Shown here piece after piece: positions 1 to 6,913 of a stretch of DNA of 10,194 nt. The DNA is taken from NCBI GenBank assembly GCA_018674605.1, contig JABGZU010000127.1, forward strand, positions 1-10,194, read 5' to 3'. This DNA is from Candidatus Nitrosopumilus sp. GTDB lineage: Archaea; Thermoproteota; Nitrososphaeria; Nitrososphaerales; Nitrosopumilaceae. Positions within the stretch are counted from its first letter, which is position 1; the number at the start of each line of letters is the position of its first letter. The position numbers and the translations under genes are program-made. The notes below the pieces were generated by a model that worked only from the letters and a program-made list of their open reading frames with translations, did no database searches and was not told the DNA's origin.

Positions 1-313
1 GTTTAGATTTTGGTTTAGATTCAATCATAGAAGATTGTTCAGTTAAAATATTTTTTAGATCGTGCTGTATTTCAAAAACAGATGAAAGTAATTGTTCCAA
101 AGATTTACAGTATTGAGCATAAATAGAAAGTAAAGCAGTTTTCTTTTCATCAGATTTTAAAAGAAATTCATTTGAACGCAATAAATTAGATGAAGAAATT
201 ATTTCAGGAATTTCCTTAACAGGTTCACCTAATTCATCTAATTCAGACATAATTTGAGATATTTTCTGTCGTAATTCAGAAATATTATTAGAAATTAAAA
301 TTTCTGTCAACAT
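1..313 (-). CDS. Hypothetical helical protein, N-terminal part (cut by window edge)
   Basis: Reading leftward from an ATG at 313, the frame stays open to the window edge for 104 codons, so the C-terminus is missing. The protein begins MLTEILISNNISELRQKISQ and is rich in Leu, Ile, Ser, Glu and Lys. Hydrophobic residues spaced at 3-4 positions suggest a mostly alpha-helical, possibly coiled-coil protein. I see no signal peptide, membrane segment or catalytic motif. A TATA-like CTTTAATTCG lies on this strand about 24-28 bases before the ATG, consistent with a leaderless mRNA. It is divergent from the metalloprotease gene at 426. I do not recognise the family and assign no function. Codon use and AT content match the neighbours, which together with the long open frame supports a real gene. 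Confidence 0.75.
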   Translation of the reverse strand, partial: MLTEILISNNISELRQKISQIMSELDELGEPVKEIPEIISSSNLLRSNEFLLKSDEKKTALLSIYAQYCKSLEQLLSSVFEIQHDLKNILTEQSSMIESKPKSK

Positions 314-425
314 AAAAAGACGTTATGATGAACGAATTAAAGATTGTCATGTGTTTAAAAAGAATCAACAACAAGCCCAATCTTAAAATGAAAAAGTATA
401 GAAATCAAGTTAAAAAGATCAATAC

Positions 426-1856
426 ATGCAATCTTCAATAAAATTTTTATTTTATTTCACAATAATTATCATATCAAGTTCATATATTTTTGATAATGAC
501 ATATTTGCTCAAACAGAAAAAAAAATAAATGAATTACTAAATGATGCAAAAGATCATTTTCAAAAAGGAGAATACAGACAAGCCATAACAATCTATGATC
601 AAACATTAGAAATTAATCCAAATAGTGTGATTGCTTTAAAAATGAAAGGTATTGCACTGAGTAATATTGATCATCATACAAAATCATTAAAACAATTTTT
701 CAAAGTATTGCAAGATAATCCAAAAGATACCACAGCATTAGCTGGAATGGGAGTAGGGTTTGGGAATTTGGGAGAATATGAAGAATCATTAATTTATTTT
801 GATAAGGCACATACAGAAAAACCAAATAGTGTAGTTATTAAAAATTATAAAAAATTTATTGAAAATGTCATTGTAAAATATCCATATACTTCAACAGACA
901 AACCATTTGATTATAAAAAACAAAACATAGGAAACATACCAGAGTGGGTTAAAGATACAACTAATTGGTGGACTCTAACAAAAATTAGTGATCAAGATTT
1001 TTTAAATAGTGTAGAATACATGATCAAAAATAATATTATTGAAATTCCCGAAGATAGAACATTTGAAAATGAAGAAGAATTAAAAATGATATCATGGATT
1101 AGAAATAATTTAGGCATATGGAGCCAAAATGAATCATCTGATGATGAATTTTTTAAGAGTGCACAATGGTTAATCAAGAATAAATTAATTGATACAAATG
1201 TAAAAAAATCAACAGAAGAATTAGATTATGAAAGATGGTTGTTTGACAGATATCTTGCAGATATTTCAAAAAATGTAATTAACGAAAAAAGATACATAGA
1301 ATATCCAAATCCAAGCCAAGATGTAATTAAAAAATTCCTCAGAGATTATGTAAAATGGAATTTTGAACAACAAGTAGAAATGTCATCATCATCATTTCCA
1401 GATCCTACATATGAAATAATAGATGAAACATATGTTATCAAATACAAAGTATACATAAATCAACAACCAATAGGATTACCACTAGATCATGTAAGTACAT
1501 TGCAAAAAACATTTGAATTTTGGGAAGATCAAGAATTAAGCACTAATGATCAAAAAGCAAAAATGGTTTTTGAGATTACTAAATCAAAAGCAGATGCAAA
1601 TGTTTGGGTAACATGGGTAGTTAGAAACATAGGAGAAGGAGTTTTGGGACATGCACATCTTGGAAAAGGAGTAGTAGAAGTAGCTTTAGGGGACTACAAT
1701 TGTGATGGTAGTTTTCAATTATACGATATAGAGAGTGTTAAAACAATAATGACTCATGAAATAGGTCATTCAATAGGTCTACCACATACTAATGATAAAA
1801 AGAGTATAATGTATCCATCATACACACCTTCCTATGCATATTGTTTGTTAGATTAA
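426..1856 (+). CDS. Secreted TPR-containing matrixin-like zinc metalloprotease
   Basis: A 476-residue protein. Residues 1-29 form a hydrophobic signal peptide or membrane anchor ending near FAQ, so it is probably exported. Residues about 33-134 carry roughly three TPR units, with GEYRQAITIYDQTLEINPNS and GEYEESLIYFDKA as clear examples. Residues 171-208 (IPEWVKDTTNWW...) and a weaker copy at about 222-256 match a repeat often seen in exported Nitrososphaerota proteins. The C-terminal domain has the metzincin zinc site HEIGHSIGLPH at 444-454 (ligands H444, H448, H454; catalytic E445) followed by a Met-turn, SIMYP, with M462. The preceding stretch with LGHAHLG resembles the matrixin fold. It should hydrolyse peptides outside the cytoplasm; the substrate is unknown. 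I see no cysteine-switch propeptide. A weak TATA (AAGTATA) lies about 30 bases upstream of the ATG. The fold and active site are clear; the role of the TPR part (partner or substrate binding) is inferred. Confidence 0.92.
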   Translation: MQSSIKFLFYFTIIIISSSYIFDNDIFAQTEKKINELLNDAKDHFQKGEYRQAITIYDQTLEINPNSVIALKMKGIALSNIDHHTKSLKQFFKVLQDNPKDTTALAGMGVGFGNLGEYEESLIYFDKAHTEKPNSVVIKNYKKFIENVIVKYPYTSTDKPFDYKKQNIGNIPEWVKDTTNWWTLTKISDQDFLNSVEYMIKNNIIEIPEDRTFENEEELKMISWIRNNLGIWSQNESSDDEFFKSAQWLIKNKLIDTNVKKSTEELDYERWLFDRYLADISKNVINEKRYIEYPNPSQDVIKKFLRDYVKWNFEQQVEMSSSSFPDPTYEIIDETYVIKYKVYINQQPIGLPLDHVSTLQKTFEFWEDQELSTNDQKAKMVFEITKSKADANVWVTWVVRNIGEGVLGHAHLGKGVVEVALGDYNCDGSFQLYDIESVKTIMTHEIGHSIGLPHTNDKKSIMYPSYTPSYAYCLLD

Positions 1857-1961
1857 ATCATAAAAATAGAATTCTAAATAAAATTAGCTTAACCTACACA
1901 CAACTAACCTTCAGAAATTTGGTAAAAAGAATAATAATAAAATAGCAGAAATAATTTTTGT

Positions 1962-2876
1962 ATGATGAAAAAAGTAATTGTGTCAGGACCAAAATGTCCA
2001 GCATGTTTAGAAAAAAAAATAATAACGGATCAAAATACAGGGGAATTATTTTGTGGGAATTGTGGGTTAGTAGTTACAGATAAAATTACAGATACAGGTG
2101 CAGAATGGAGATCATTTTCAAAAGAAGGCGGAGCAGACCCAACAAGAACGGGTGCACCAACATCATTAACAATGCACGACAGAGGACTTGCAACAATCAT
2201 AGGTGCAGCAAACAAAGATGCAACTGGAAAACCATTAACAGCAAGTATGAAAAGTTCTATTGAAAGATTAAGAACTTGGGATAGTAGAAGTCAAGCACAT
2301 TCATCATCAGAAAGAAATCTCAGACAGGCATTAAATGAAATGAGTAAATTAAAAGATAAACTAGCATTAACAGATGCAGTAGTTGAAAAAGCAGCATACA
2401 TCTATAGAAAAGCCTTGGAAAAAAAATTGGTTAGAGGTCGTTCAATTCAAGGATTAGTTGCAGCATGTCTATATGCAGCATGTAGAAATACAGAAACCCC
2501 TAGAACCCTTTTAGACATTGCAAATGGGATGAATATCAAGAAAAAAGATATTGCAAGATGTTACAGACTAATTTTTAGAGAATTAGAATTAAAAATGCCA
2601 GTAGTTGATCCAGTGAAAGGAGTTTCCAGAATTGCAAGTATTGCAAAATTGACTGAAAAAAGTAAACGAAAAGCAATTGAAATTTTAAACCAAGCAAAAG
2701 AAACAGGTTTATCAGCAGGAAAAGACCCTATGGGAATTGCAGCTGCATCACTGTATTTAGCATGTATAAGCACAGGAGAAATAAAATCTCAAAAAGAAAT
2801 ATCCATGGCTTCAGGAATTACAGAGGTGACGATTAGAAATAGATGTGCAGGTTTAAGAAAGATGCTTAATAATTAA
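1962..2876 (+). CDS. tfb: Transcription initiation factor IIB (TFB)
   Basis: A 304-residue archaeal TFB, the TFIIB homologue that binds the TBP-TATA complex and BRE and recruits RNA polymerase. The N-terminal zinc ribbon uses C12-x2-C15 and C31-x2-C34. The B-reader/linker region follows, with GAEWRSF at about 47-53 and DPTRTGAP at 59-66. Two cyclin-like repeats occupy about 117-207 (core GRSIQGLVAACLYAACR) and 215-301 (core DPMGIAAASLYLAC). The last holds a helix-turn-helix around SQKEISMASGITEVTIRNR that contacts BRE. The length is normal and no key residue is missing. Two tandem ATGs (1962, 1965) make the start uncertain by one codon. An AT-rich TATA candidate (ATAATAATAAAATAG) lies at about -30 to -17. 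Archaea of this group usually carry several tfb genes, so this may be one of a set. It ends 17 bases from the convergent phosphoribosyltransferase gene. Confidence 0.96.
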   Translation: MMKKVIVSGPKCPACLEKKIITDQNTGELFCGNCGLVVTDKITDTGAEWRSFSKEGGADPTRTGAPTSLTMHDRGLATIIGAANKDATGKPLTASMKSSIERLRTWDSRSQAHSSSERNLRQALNEMSKLKDKLALTDAVVEKAAYIYRKALEKKLVRGRSIQGLVAACLYAACRNTETPRTLLDIANGMNIKKKDIARCYRLIFRELELKMPVVDPVKGVSRIASIAKLTEKSKRKAIEILNQAKETGLSAGKDPMGIAAASLYLACISTGEIKSQKEISMASGITEVTIRNRCAGLRKMLNN

Positions 2877-2893
2877 ATAATTTATCAAAAAAT

Positions 2894-3304
2894 TTATTTT
2901 AAATTATTTTGAAATTCTAATTTATCCCAAGGAAAAACAACATAAGAATCATCAATTGTTTTACTACCATAAATTAATTGTGAAGGATATGTCATTCCAC
3001 GTCTTGCAAATAAAGTAGCAAAAATGAAATTAGAAGGCTCATCAACTTTAGAAAATACAGCATCAAAAGTTTTACCACTATCAAAAATATCATCTACAAA
3101 TAAAGAATTAGAATAAATTTTATTTTGATCAACAAATATTTTTTTTATTCCAAGAGCATCTGCCAATAATCTAGAAGGGATTAATCCACCTCTACTTAAC
3201 GTAGTAATACTAGAAAAAGGTCTAGATAATTTTAAAACATCATCAGAAAGTGTTTGTATCAAAGATTCAATATCAGTCCAACTAACATCTTGGCTTGAAA
3301 CCAT
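2894..3304 (-). CDS. Phosphoribosyltransferase, Gpt/xanthine-guanine PRT-like
   Basis: A 136-residue type I phosphoribosyltransferase, a family that transfers ribose-5-phosphate from PRPP, usually to a purine base in salvage. The PRPP-binding motif is SLFVDDIFDSGKTF at 67-80, with acidic D71-D72 and the phosphate loop DSGKT. The first loop is SRGGL at 37-41, and the C-terminal YVVFPWDKLE (121-130) resembles the FPW motif of Gpt-type enzymes. It is short but complete for this subgroup. The base specificity (xanthine, guanine or hypoxanthine) cannot be read from the sequence. The ATG at 3304 has a TATA candidate (AAATTTAATT, 3327-3336) about 27 bases upstream, so it is probably promoted separately from the DUF6659-like gene that precedes it by 38 bases. 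Confidence 0.88.
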   Translation of the reverse strand: MVSSQDVSWTDIESLIQTLSDDVLKLSRPFSSITTLSRGGLIPSRLLADALGIKKIFVDQNKIYSNSLFVDDIFDSGKTFDAVFSKVDEPSNFIFATLFARRGMTYPSQLIYGSKTIDDSYVVFPWDKLEFQNNLK

Positions 3305-3326
3305 ATTAACAAGAAAAATTAACAGG

Positions 3327-3336
3327 AATTAAATTT
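3327..3336 (-). promoter_or_regulatory. TATA-like element for the phosphoribosyltransferase gene
   Basis: AAATTTAATT on the minus strand is centred about 27 bases before the ATG at 3304, the spacing expected for a leaderless archaeal transcript. Low specificity in AT-rich DNA. Confidence 0.4.
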
Positions 3337-3342
3337 TTATGA

Positions 3343-3735
3343 TCAAAATGTTTTGAGAGGTTTTTTTTTAATTTGTTCAATAATTTTTAGAATTTTAAAC
3401 GGAATGTCACCAAATGCAGTATCTTTTTCACGTGACACTAACAACACATCATCATTACTTAATGGGAAACTCATTACGATTACTTTATCCCTATAGGATA
3501 GTGAAAAGTGGACAATGCCAAATTCAGTATCAAATTCATGTCTCATTCTTACACGTAATGCAAGTTCCATGAACATCATCTCATCTTGTTTTTTAGCCTC
3601 TAGTGAAAGTAAACCATCCCGCATACCACCAGCCGTCAAATGACCTCTAGCACTGATGAATCTAGCTGAACGCATTTTAGGATCTAAATCAATAATATCT
3701 TTACAAATTTGTTCAAGTTCTTCTACAGAGGTCAT
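3343..3735 (-). CDS. DUF6659-like small protein, copy 1
   Basis: A 130-residue cytoplasmic protein without signal peptide or membrane segment. It aligns by eye with the protein at 7858-8241. Shared landmarks are R25-F with a following AGG (35-37) and DGL, a central helix, an acidic HEFD..FG segment (66-73), YRDK (81-84), MSFPL (88-92) and a hydrophobic DDVLLVS strand, then a C-terminal helix. The alternation of strands around one helix resembles the small sensory roadblock/profilin-like fold, but that is an inference. I associate the pattern with DUF6659, a family known from ammonia-oxidising archaea; the function is unknown. It is divergent from phaE, with start codons only 53 bases apart and a TATA-like element midway. 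This hints at, but does not prove, co-expression with PHA synthesis. Confidence 0.8.
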   Translation of the reverse strand: MTSVEELEQICKDIIDLDPKMRSARFISARGHLTAGGMRDGLLSLEAKKQDEMMFMELALRVRMRHEFDTEFGIVHFSLSYRDKVIVMSFPLSNDDVLLVSREKDTAFGDIPFKILKIIEQIKKKPLKTF

Positions 3736-3756
3736 AGAATTAATTAAAAATAGAAC

Positions 3757-3766
3757 TATTTATTGC
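3757..3766. promoter_or_regulatory. Central TATA-like element between divergent DUF6659-like and phaE genes
   Basis: The element reads CTATTTATTG on the plus strand and CAATAAATAG on the minus strand. Its centre is about 27 bases before the GTG at 3788 and about 26 bases before the opposing ATG at 3735. Both distances suit a leaderless archaeal transcript. One element could serve both directions, or two overlapping boxes may exist. Confidence 0.45.
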
Positions 3767-3787
3767 GATCTGATTTTATTGGTAAGA

Positions 3788-4426
3788 GTGCAACCAAAGT
3801 CACATAAAGATACACAGGAGTCACCTAAAGATACACAGGAGTCACCTAAAGATACACAGGAGTCACCTAAAGAAATGACAGATTATTACAAACATTTGTC
3901 ATTATTTTGGACAGATATCATACATTTGATGTCAAGTAAACCACAAGCTCTAACATCAGTTGGACCAATGAGAGCATTTGCTGCAAATTCAAAAAAAATA
4001 GCTGTTGAATTAATTGAAATTAATGAAAGTTTGTTAGGGTTTAATCAATACATGACAGAGTATTACAAACAATTATCAGACACATGGGGAATAGCTCAAA
4101 AAAAAGTAAATCAAAAATCACCAGAAATTCCTCAAGATGTTGAACAAATAGAATCAATCAAAAGAGTATGGATAGATATTTTTGATAATGATTTTACAGA
4201 ATTATTTGATTCTAAAAAATTTGGAAATAATTATGGAAAATTAGTATCTAAAGAATTGGAATTAACAAAGCATTGGAATAATATTTCAAATGTGATTTTA
4301 CAATCAGTTAATCTTCCAAGTAAAGAAGAGATAGATGAAGTGTATAAAGAAATTCATTCTTTGAAAAAACGAGTATCAAAATTAGAATTGGAATTAAAAA
4401 AGGAAAAAAGAAAAAATGCACAATGA
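3788..4426 (+). CDS. phaE: Class III PHA synthase subunit PhaE
   Basis: PhaE is the non-catalytic partner of PhaC in class III polyhydroxyalkanoate synthase, needed for activity on the granule surface. From GTG 3788 it is 212 residues. The N-terminus is a run of KDTQESP heptapeptides encoded by 21-bp repeats. A helical body follows (MTDYYKHLSLFWTD..., then a similar MTEYYKQLSDTWG). The C-terminal part has WIDIFDNDFTELFD, NLPSKEEIDEVYKEIHSL and a Lys/Glu coiled coil, typical of PhaE. The open frame extends left to 3656, but that overlaps the opposite gene and lacks a promoter. GTG 3788 is chosen because a TATA-like element lies about 27 bases upstream. ATG 3875, after the repeats, is the alternative and gives 183 residues. 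Its stop overlaps phaC by 11 bases, indicating translational coupling. Confidence 0.85.
   Translation: MQPKSHKDTQESPKDTQESPKDTQESPKEMTDYYKHLSLFWTDIIHLMSSKPQALTSVGPMRAFAANSKKIAVELIEINESLLGFNQYMTEYYKQLSDTWGIAQKKVNQKSPEIPQDVEQIESIKRVWIDIFDNDFTELFDSKKFGNNYGKLVSKELELTKHWNNISNVILQSVNLPSKEEIDEVYKEIHSLKKRVSKLELELKKEKRKNAQ
3798..3873 (+). repeat. 21-bp tandem repeat, 3.6 copies, in frame in phaE
   Basis: Units begin at 3798, 3819 and 3840, with a 13-base partial unit at 3861-3873. The unit is AGTCACCTAAAGATACACAG plus G; the only difference is an A in place of C at 3804 in the first copy. The period of 21 keeps the reading frame and encodes the heptapeptide KDTQESP. Near-identity suggests recent expansion by slippage or unequal recombination. 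Confidence 0.95.
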
Positions 4427-5492
4427 ATCAAACATAGAATCAAGCATAGATCCAAAAATCATAGAAGAAGTTTTAAAATTTAGTAAAAATATGATGGACG
4501 CTCCAAAATTTGTATCAGCTCCAGATGAAATTAGTTTAGAAGTAACCCCACACAAAGTAGTTCAAGAAATTGATAAAACAAGATTATTACATTATGAACC
4601 AATTACAGAAATTAAATTTAAAACACCTTTACTAATATCATATGCGTTAATTAACAGATTTCACATATTAGATATACATCCAGAAAAAAGTTGGGTTAAA
4701 AATCTTCTATTGCAAGGATTCGACATATACATGTTAGATTGGGGAACGCCAACTAGTATGGACAAATATTTAGATTTTGATGATTATGTAAATGGGTATT
4801 TAGATTCATCAGTAGAATACATTAAAAATCAATCATCTACAGAAAAAATTTCATTACAAGGATATTGTACAGGGGCAACAATTGCAACAGCATATACTAC
4901 ATTACATCCAGAAAGTGTCAAAAACTACATTGCAACAGCTCCAGTAATTGACGGATGGAAAGATACGACAGTAATCAGTAATCTAGCAAAGCATATGGAT
5001 GTGGATAAAATGGTAGAAACCATTGGAAATATGCCTCCAGAATTTATGTATTATTGTTTTTCAGTACTAAAGCCATTTGAACAAGGGGTTGAAAAATATG
5101 TTAAATTTTTTAAAAATATTGAAGATAAAAAATATGTAGATAATTTTTTGAGAGTAGAAAAATGGTTAGGAGATACACCACCAATTCCAGGAGAATTGTT
5201 TAAACAATGGATTAAAGATATTTATCAAAAAAATTTATTGATTCAAAATAAAATGCATGTAGGAGAAGAACGTATAGATTTAAAAAAAATAGACATGCCA
5301 ATGTTTACACAAGTAGCAGTAGGAGATCATTTAGTATCACCAGAATGCAGCATGCCATTACATTATGCGGTAGGAAGTAAAGATAAAACTTTGAAATTAT
5401 ATCCAACAGGACATGTAGGAATGATTGCTAGTTCATTATCACAGAAAAAAGTTTTGCCAGAAATGGGAGCATGGTTAGCTGAAAGATCATAA
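4416..5492 (+). CDS. phaC: Class III polyhydroxyalkanoate synthase, catalytic subunit PhaC
   Basis: A 358-residue alpha/beta-hydrolase-fold synthase that polymerises (R)-3-hydroxyacyl-CoA into PHA storage polymer on granules. The lipase-like box is G-Y-C-T-G at 149-153, with the nucleophile C151 in place of Ser, as in PHA synthases. The other triad members are D304 (VAVGDHLVSP) and H333 (PTGHVGM). The spacing matches the Allochromatium vinosum class III enzyme (C149, D302, H331) with a constant offset of two. The length (about 355) and the pairing with PhaE also mark class III. Other typical segments are YMLDWGTP (105-112) and SLQGYCTGA. The ATG lies inside the end of phaE, preceded about 12 bases upstream by AAAGGA, a weak ribosome-binding site, as expected for an internal operon gene. 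No monomer-supplying genes (phaA, phaB, phaJ) are in this window. Confidence 0.95.
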   Translation: MHNESNIESSIDPKIIEEVLKFSKNMMDAPKFVSAPDEISLEVTPHKVVQEIDKTRLLHYEPITEIKFKTPLLISYALINRFHILDIHPEKSWVKNLLLQGFDIYMLDWGTPTSMDKYLDFDDYVNGYLDSSVEYIKNQSSTEKISLQGYCTGATIATAYTTLHPESVKNYIATAPVIDGWKDTTVISNLAKHMDVDKMVETIGNMPPEFMYYCFSVLKPFEQGVEKYVKFFKNIEDKKYVDNFLRVEKWLGDTPPIPGELFKQWIKDIYQKNLLIQNKMHVGEERIDLKKIDMPMFTQVAVGDHLVSPECSMPLHYAVGSKDKTLKLYPTGHVGMIASSLSQKKVLPEMGAWLAERS

Positions 5493-5570
5493 AAATAAAA
5501 AGATAAAAAAAATAGCACAAACTACAAAATGTAAAAATTTAAGATTGTAAAATAATTTTTAAATAATTTG

Positions 5571-5987
5571 TTAATCAGAGTTTTTAGATTTTTTTGCAAT
5601 TGGCAAAATTATGACTTGAATCAAATCACCATCACTCAAACCAAGGGCATTACGTTCAGCTTCAGGAATTGAAATTCTACCATTACTACTGATAGTTGTT
5701 TTGTATGCACCCCAATTCATGAAAGATGGAAGTAATTGACCGATGTTAAACATAGTATCCATGCTTTTACTTTGCATGGAAGACATATTATCAATAATGT
5801 TAGATTGAGTCTGTCGGGTTTTATCAGAAACATCTCTCAGTGTTTCCAAAGGATTGAATGTTTGATTATTTTGATTAGTCATTAAAGAACCAAAATTTTT
5901 CATAAATTCAGCTTGTGCCTGACCACCTTTTTGAATCCAATCTTTGAACATAGATGTAGGATCATATTGGTTGTTATAACCATTCAT
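5571..5987 (-). CDS. AbrB/SpoVT-type protein with phasin-like N-terminal region (possible PHA regulator)
   Basis: From the ATG at 5987 it is 138 residues; a TTG two codons upstream is less likely. Residues 1-90 are Gln/Asn/Met/Ser-rich and probably helical (MFKDWIQKGGQAQAEFMKNF; TRQTQSNIIDNMSSMQSKSM), resembling phasins or PhaE N-termini in composition. Residues about 95-131 are an AbrB swapped-hairpin domain: YKTTISSNGRISIPEAERNA followed by LGLSDGDLIQVIIL, with the hallmark GRISIP and the closing G-D. It converges on phaC 78 bases away. In haloarchaea an AbrB-type PhaR and a phasin PhaP are separate proteins next to phaEC; here both features seem to be joined in one chain. A strong TATA (ATTTAAATAC) is centred about 25 bases upstream of the ATG. 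The AbrB domain is clear. The phasin likeness and the PHA role are inferred. Confidence 0.85.
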   Translation of the reverse strand: MNGYNNQYDPTSMFKDWIQKGGQAQAEFMKNFGSLMTNQNNQTFNPLETLRDVSDKTRQTQSNIIDNMSSMQSKSMDTMFNIGQLLPSFMNWGAYKTTISSNGRISIPEAERNALGLSDGDLIQVIILPIAKKSKNSD

Positions 5988-6007
5988 TACCAATTTAAGA
6001 CAAAGTA

Positions 6008-6017
6008 CGTATTTAAA
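6008..6017 (-). promoter_or_regulatory. TATA box for the AbrB-domain gene
   Basis: ATTTAAATAC on the minus strand is centred about 25 bases before the ATG at 5987, close to the archaeal TATA consensus and spacing. It predicts a leaderless mRNA and supports ATG 5987 over the upstream TTG. It lies just after the end of the hydrolase gene, so the two genes are probably separately initiated. Confidence 0.6.
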
Positions 6018-6022
6018 TTCTT

Positions 6023-6811
6023 TTAATTATTTAAAAATTTTAACACGTAAGAAACAAATTTTTCAGGTTCTTGAACATACGGTGTATGTCCACATGTATT
6101 CATTTCATAAAATTGGCAATTTTTAATTGCAGATACAAATTCACCAGCAAATGCAATTGGAATTACAGGATCATTAGTACCCCAAATTATTAATGTTGGA
6201 GAAGAAATACTTTCAAGTTTTTTAATCATTGAATTAGAATTTTTCAACCCCAACAAAGTAGACATGAAAGCAAGTTTTGCATTAGGTAATTTCATTCTAG
6301 TAACAAACTCATGAATGATATCTACAGGAATACTTTTTCCAGAACCTTCCATAGTTTCAAATGCATTTTTTGCACTTTGTTCATTTGGATATAATGCAGC
6401 CATTATGTATGCATCAAGTGCAGGTGTAGGTTGTTTCATCATTCCAGAAGGAGATACTAAAATTAATTTTTCAACGGATTCACAATGAGTAGAAGTGTAT
6501 TCCACAGCTATTTGGCCACCAAGTGAAGAACCAATAATAACAGTATTTGAAATATCCAATGCGGTCAAAAATTGTTCTAAAAAATTTGAAAAATAATCTA
6601 AGGTATAATCAGCTAATGGTTTATCACTGTGACCAAATCCAATTATATCAGGAACAACAACACGAAAATCAGTATCAAAAAGAGGAACAACATATTTCCA
6701 TCTTTCAGATGAAGCACCCAATCCATGAATTAATACAAGCGTATGTTTAGAAGAACCAGATTCAAGATAACGAATTTTATTTCCATTAATTTCAACAAAT
6801 TTTTCATCCAT
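6023..6811 (-). CDS. Alpha/beta hydrolase
   Basis: From ATG 6811 the protein has 262 residues; a GTG at 6829 would add six. Positions here count from that GTG. The oxyanion-hole HG is at 35-36 (LVLIHGLGAS), the nucleophile elbow is G-S-S-L-G at 100-104 with Ser102, the acid is D220 (IIWGTNDPVIP) and the base is H248 (CGHTPYVQEPEKF). The triad is complete and a cap region lies at about 130-200. These features indicate a soluble esterase/lipase-like hydrolase of the broad MhpC/BioH type, with an unreadable substrate. It sits 35 bases upstream of, and co-oriented with, the AbrB-domain gene beside phaEC, so a PHA or oligomer depolymerase is possible but unproven. A TATA-like TTATACTTAA lies about 31 bases before ATG 6811, too close to the GTG to serve a leaderless start there. 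Confidence 0.9.
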   Translation of the reverse strand: MDEKFVEINGNKIRYLESGSSKHTLVLIHGLGASSERWKYVVPLFDTDFRVVVPDIIGFGHSDKPLADYTLDYFSNFLEQFLTALDISNTVIIGSSLGGQIAVEYTSTHCESVEKLILVSPSGMMKQPTPALDAYIMAALYPNEQSAKNAFETMEGSGKSIPVDIIHEFVTRMKLPNAKLAFMSTLLGLKNSNSMIKKLESISSPTLIIWGTNDPVIPIAFAGEFVSAIKNCQFYEMNTCGHTPYVQEPEKFVSYVLKFLNN

Positions 6812-6837
6812 TAGTTTAGCGTCAATCACATTACTAG

Positions 6838-6847
6838 TTAAGTATAA
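6838..6847 (-). promoter_or_regulatory. TATA-like element for the alpha/beta hydrolase gene
   Basis: TTATACTTAA on the minus strand is centred about 31 bases upstream of ATG 6811 and only about 14 bases from the alternative GTG 6829, so it favours the ATG start. Confidence 0.4.
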
Positions 6848-6879
6848 TGGATTTTAAGGTACAGGAATATTCATCATAG

Positions 6880-6890
6880 TATAATATTTT
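6880..6890 (+). promoter_or_regulatory. TATA box for the universal stress protein gene
   Basis: TATAATATTTT is centred about 28 bases before the GTG at 6914, the normal archaeal TATA-to-start spacing. It predicts a leaderless mRNA beginning at or near the GTG. Confidence 0.5.
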
Positions 6891-6913
6891 AAGATCAAAA
6901 AAAAGTAAATTTT

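Noticed and set aside
2030..2215. 61-codon minus-strand open frame inside tfb
   Set aside because: It is a frame shadow of the highly conserved TFB coding region.
3656..3787. Longer N-terminus for phaE starting at ATG 3656
   Set aside because: It overlaps the opposite-strand DUF6659-like gene over 80 bases, has no family resemblance, and would place the start upstream of the promoter candidate.
5493..5570. AT-rich gap between phaC and the AbrB-domain gene as an intrinsic terminator
   Set aside because: T/A runs are everywhere in this DNA, and no clear hairpin or distinctive T-tract could be singled out.
6547..6750. 67-codon plus-strand open frame inside the alpha/beta hydrolase
   Set aside because: It is antisense to a well-supported gene, has low-complexity Gln/Tyr-rich content and shows no family features.
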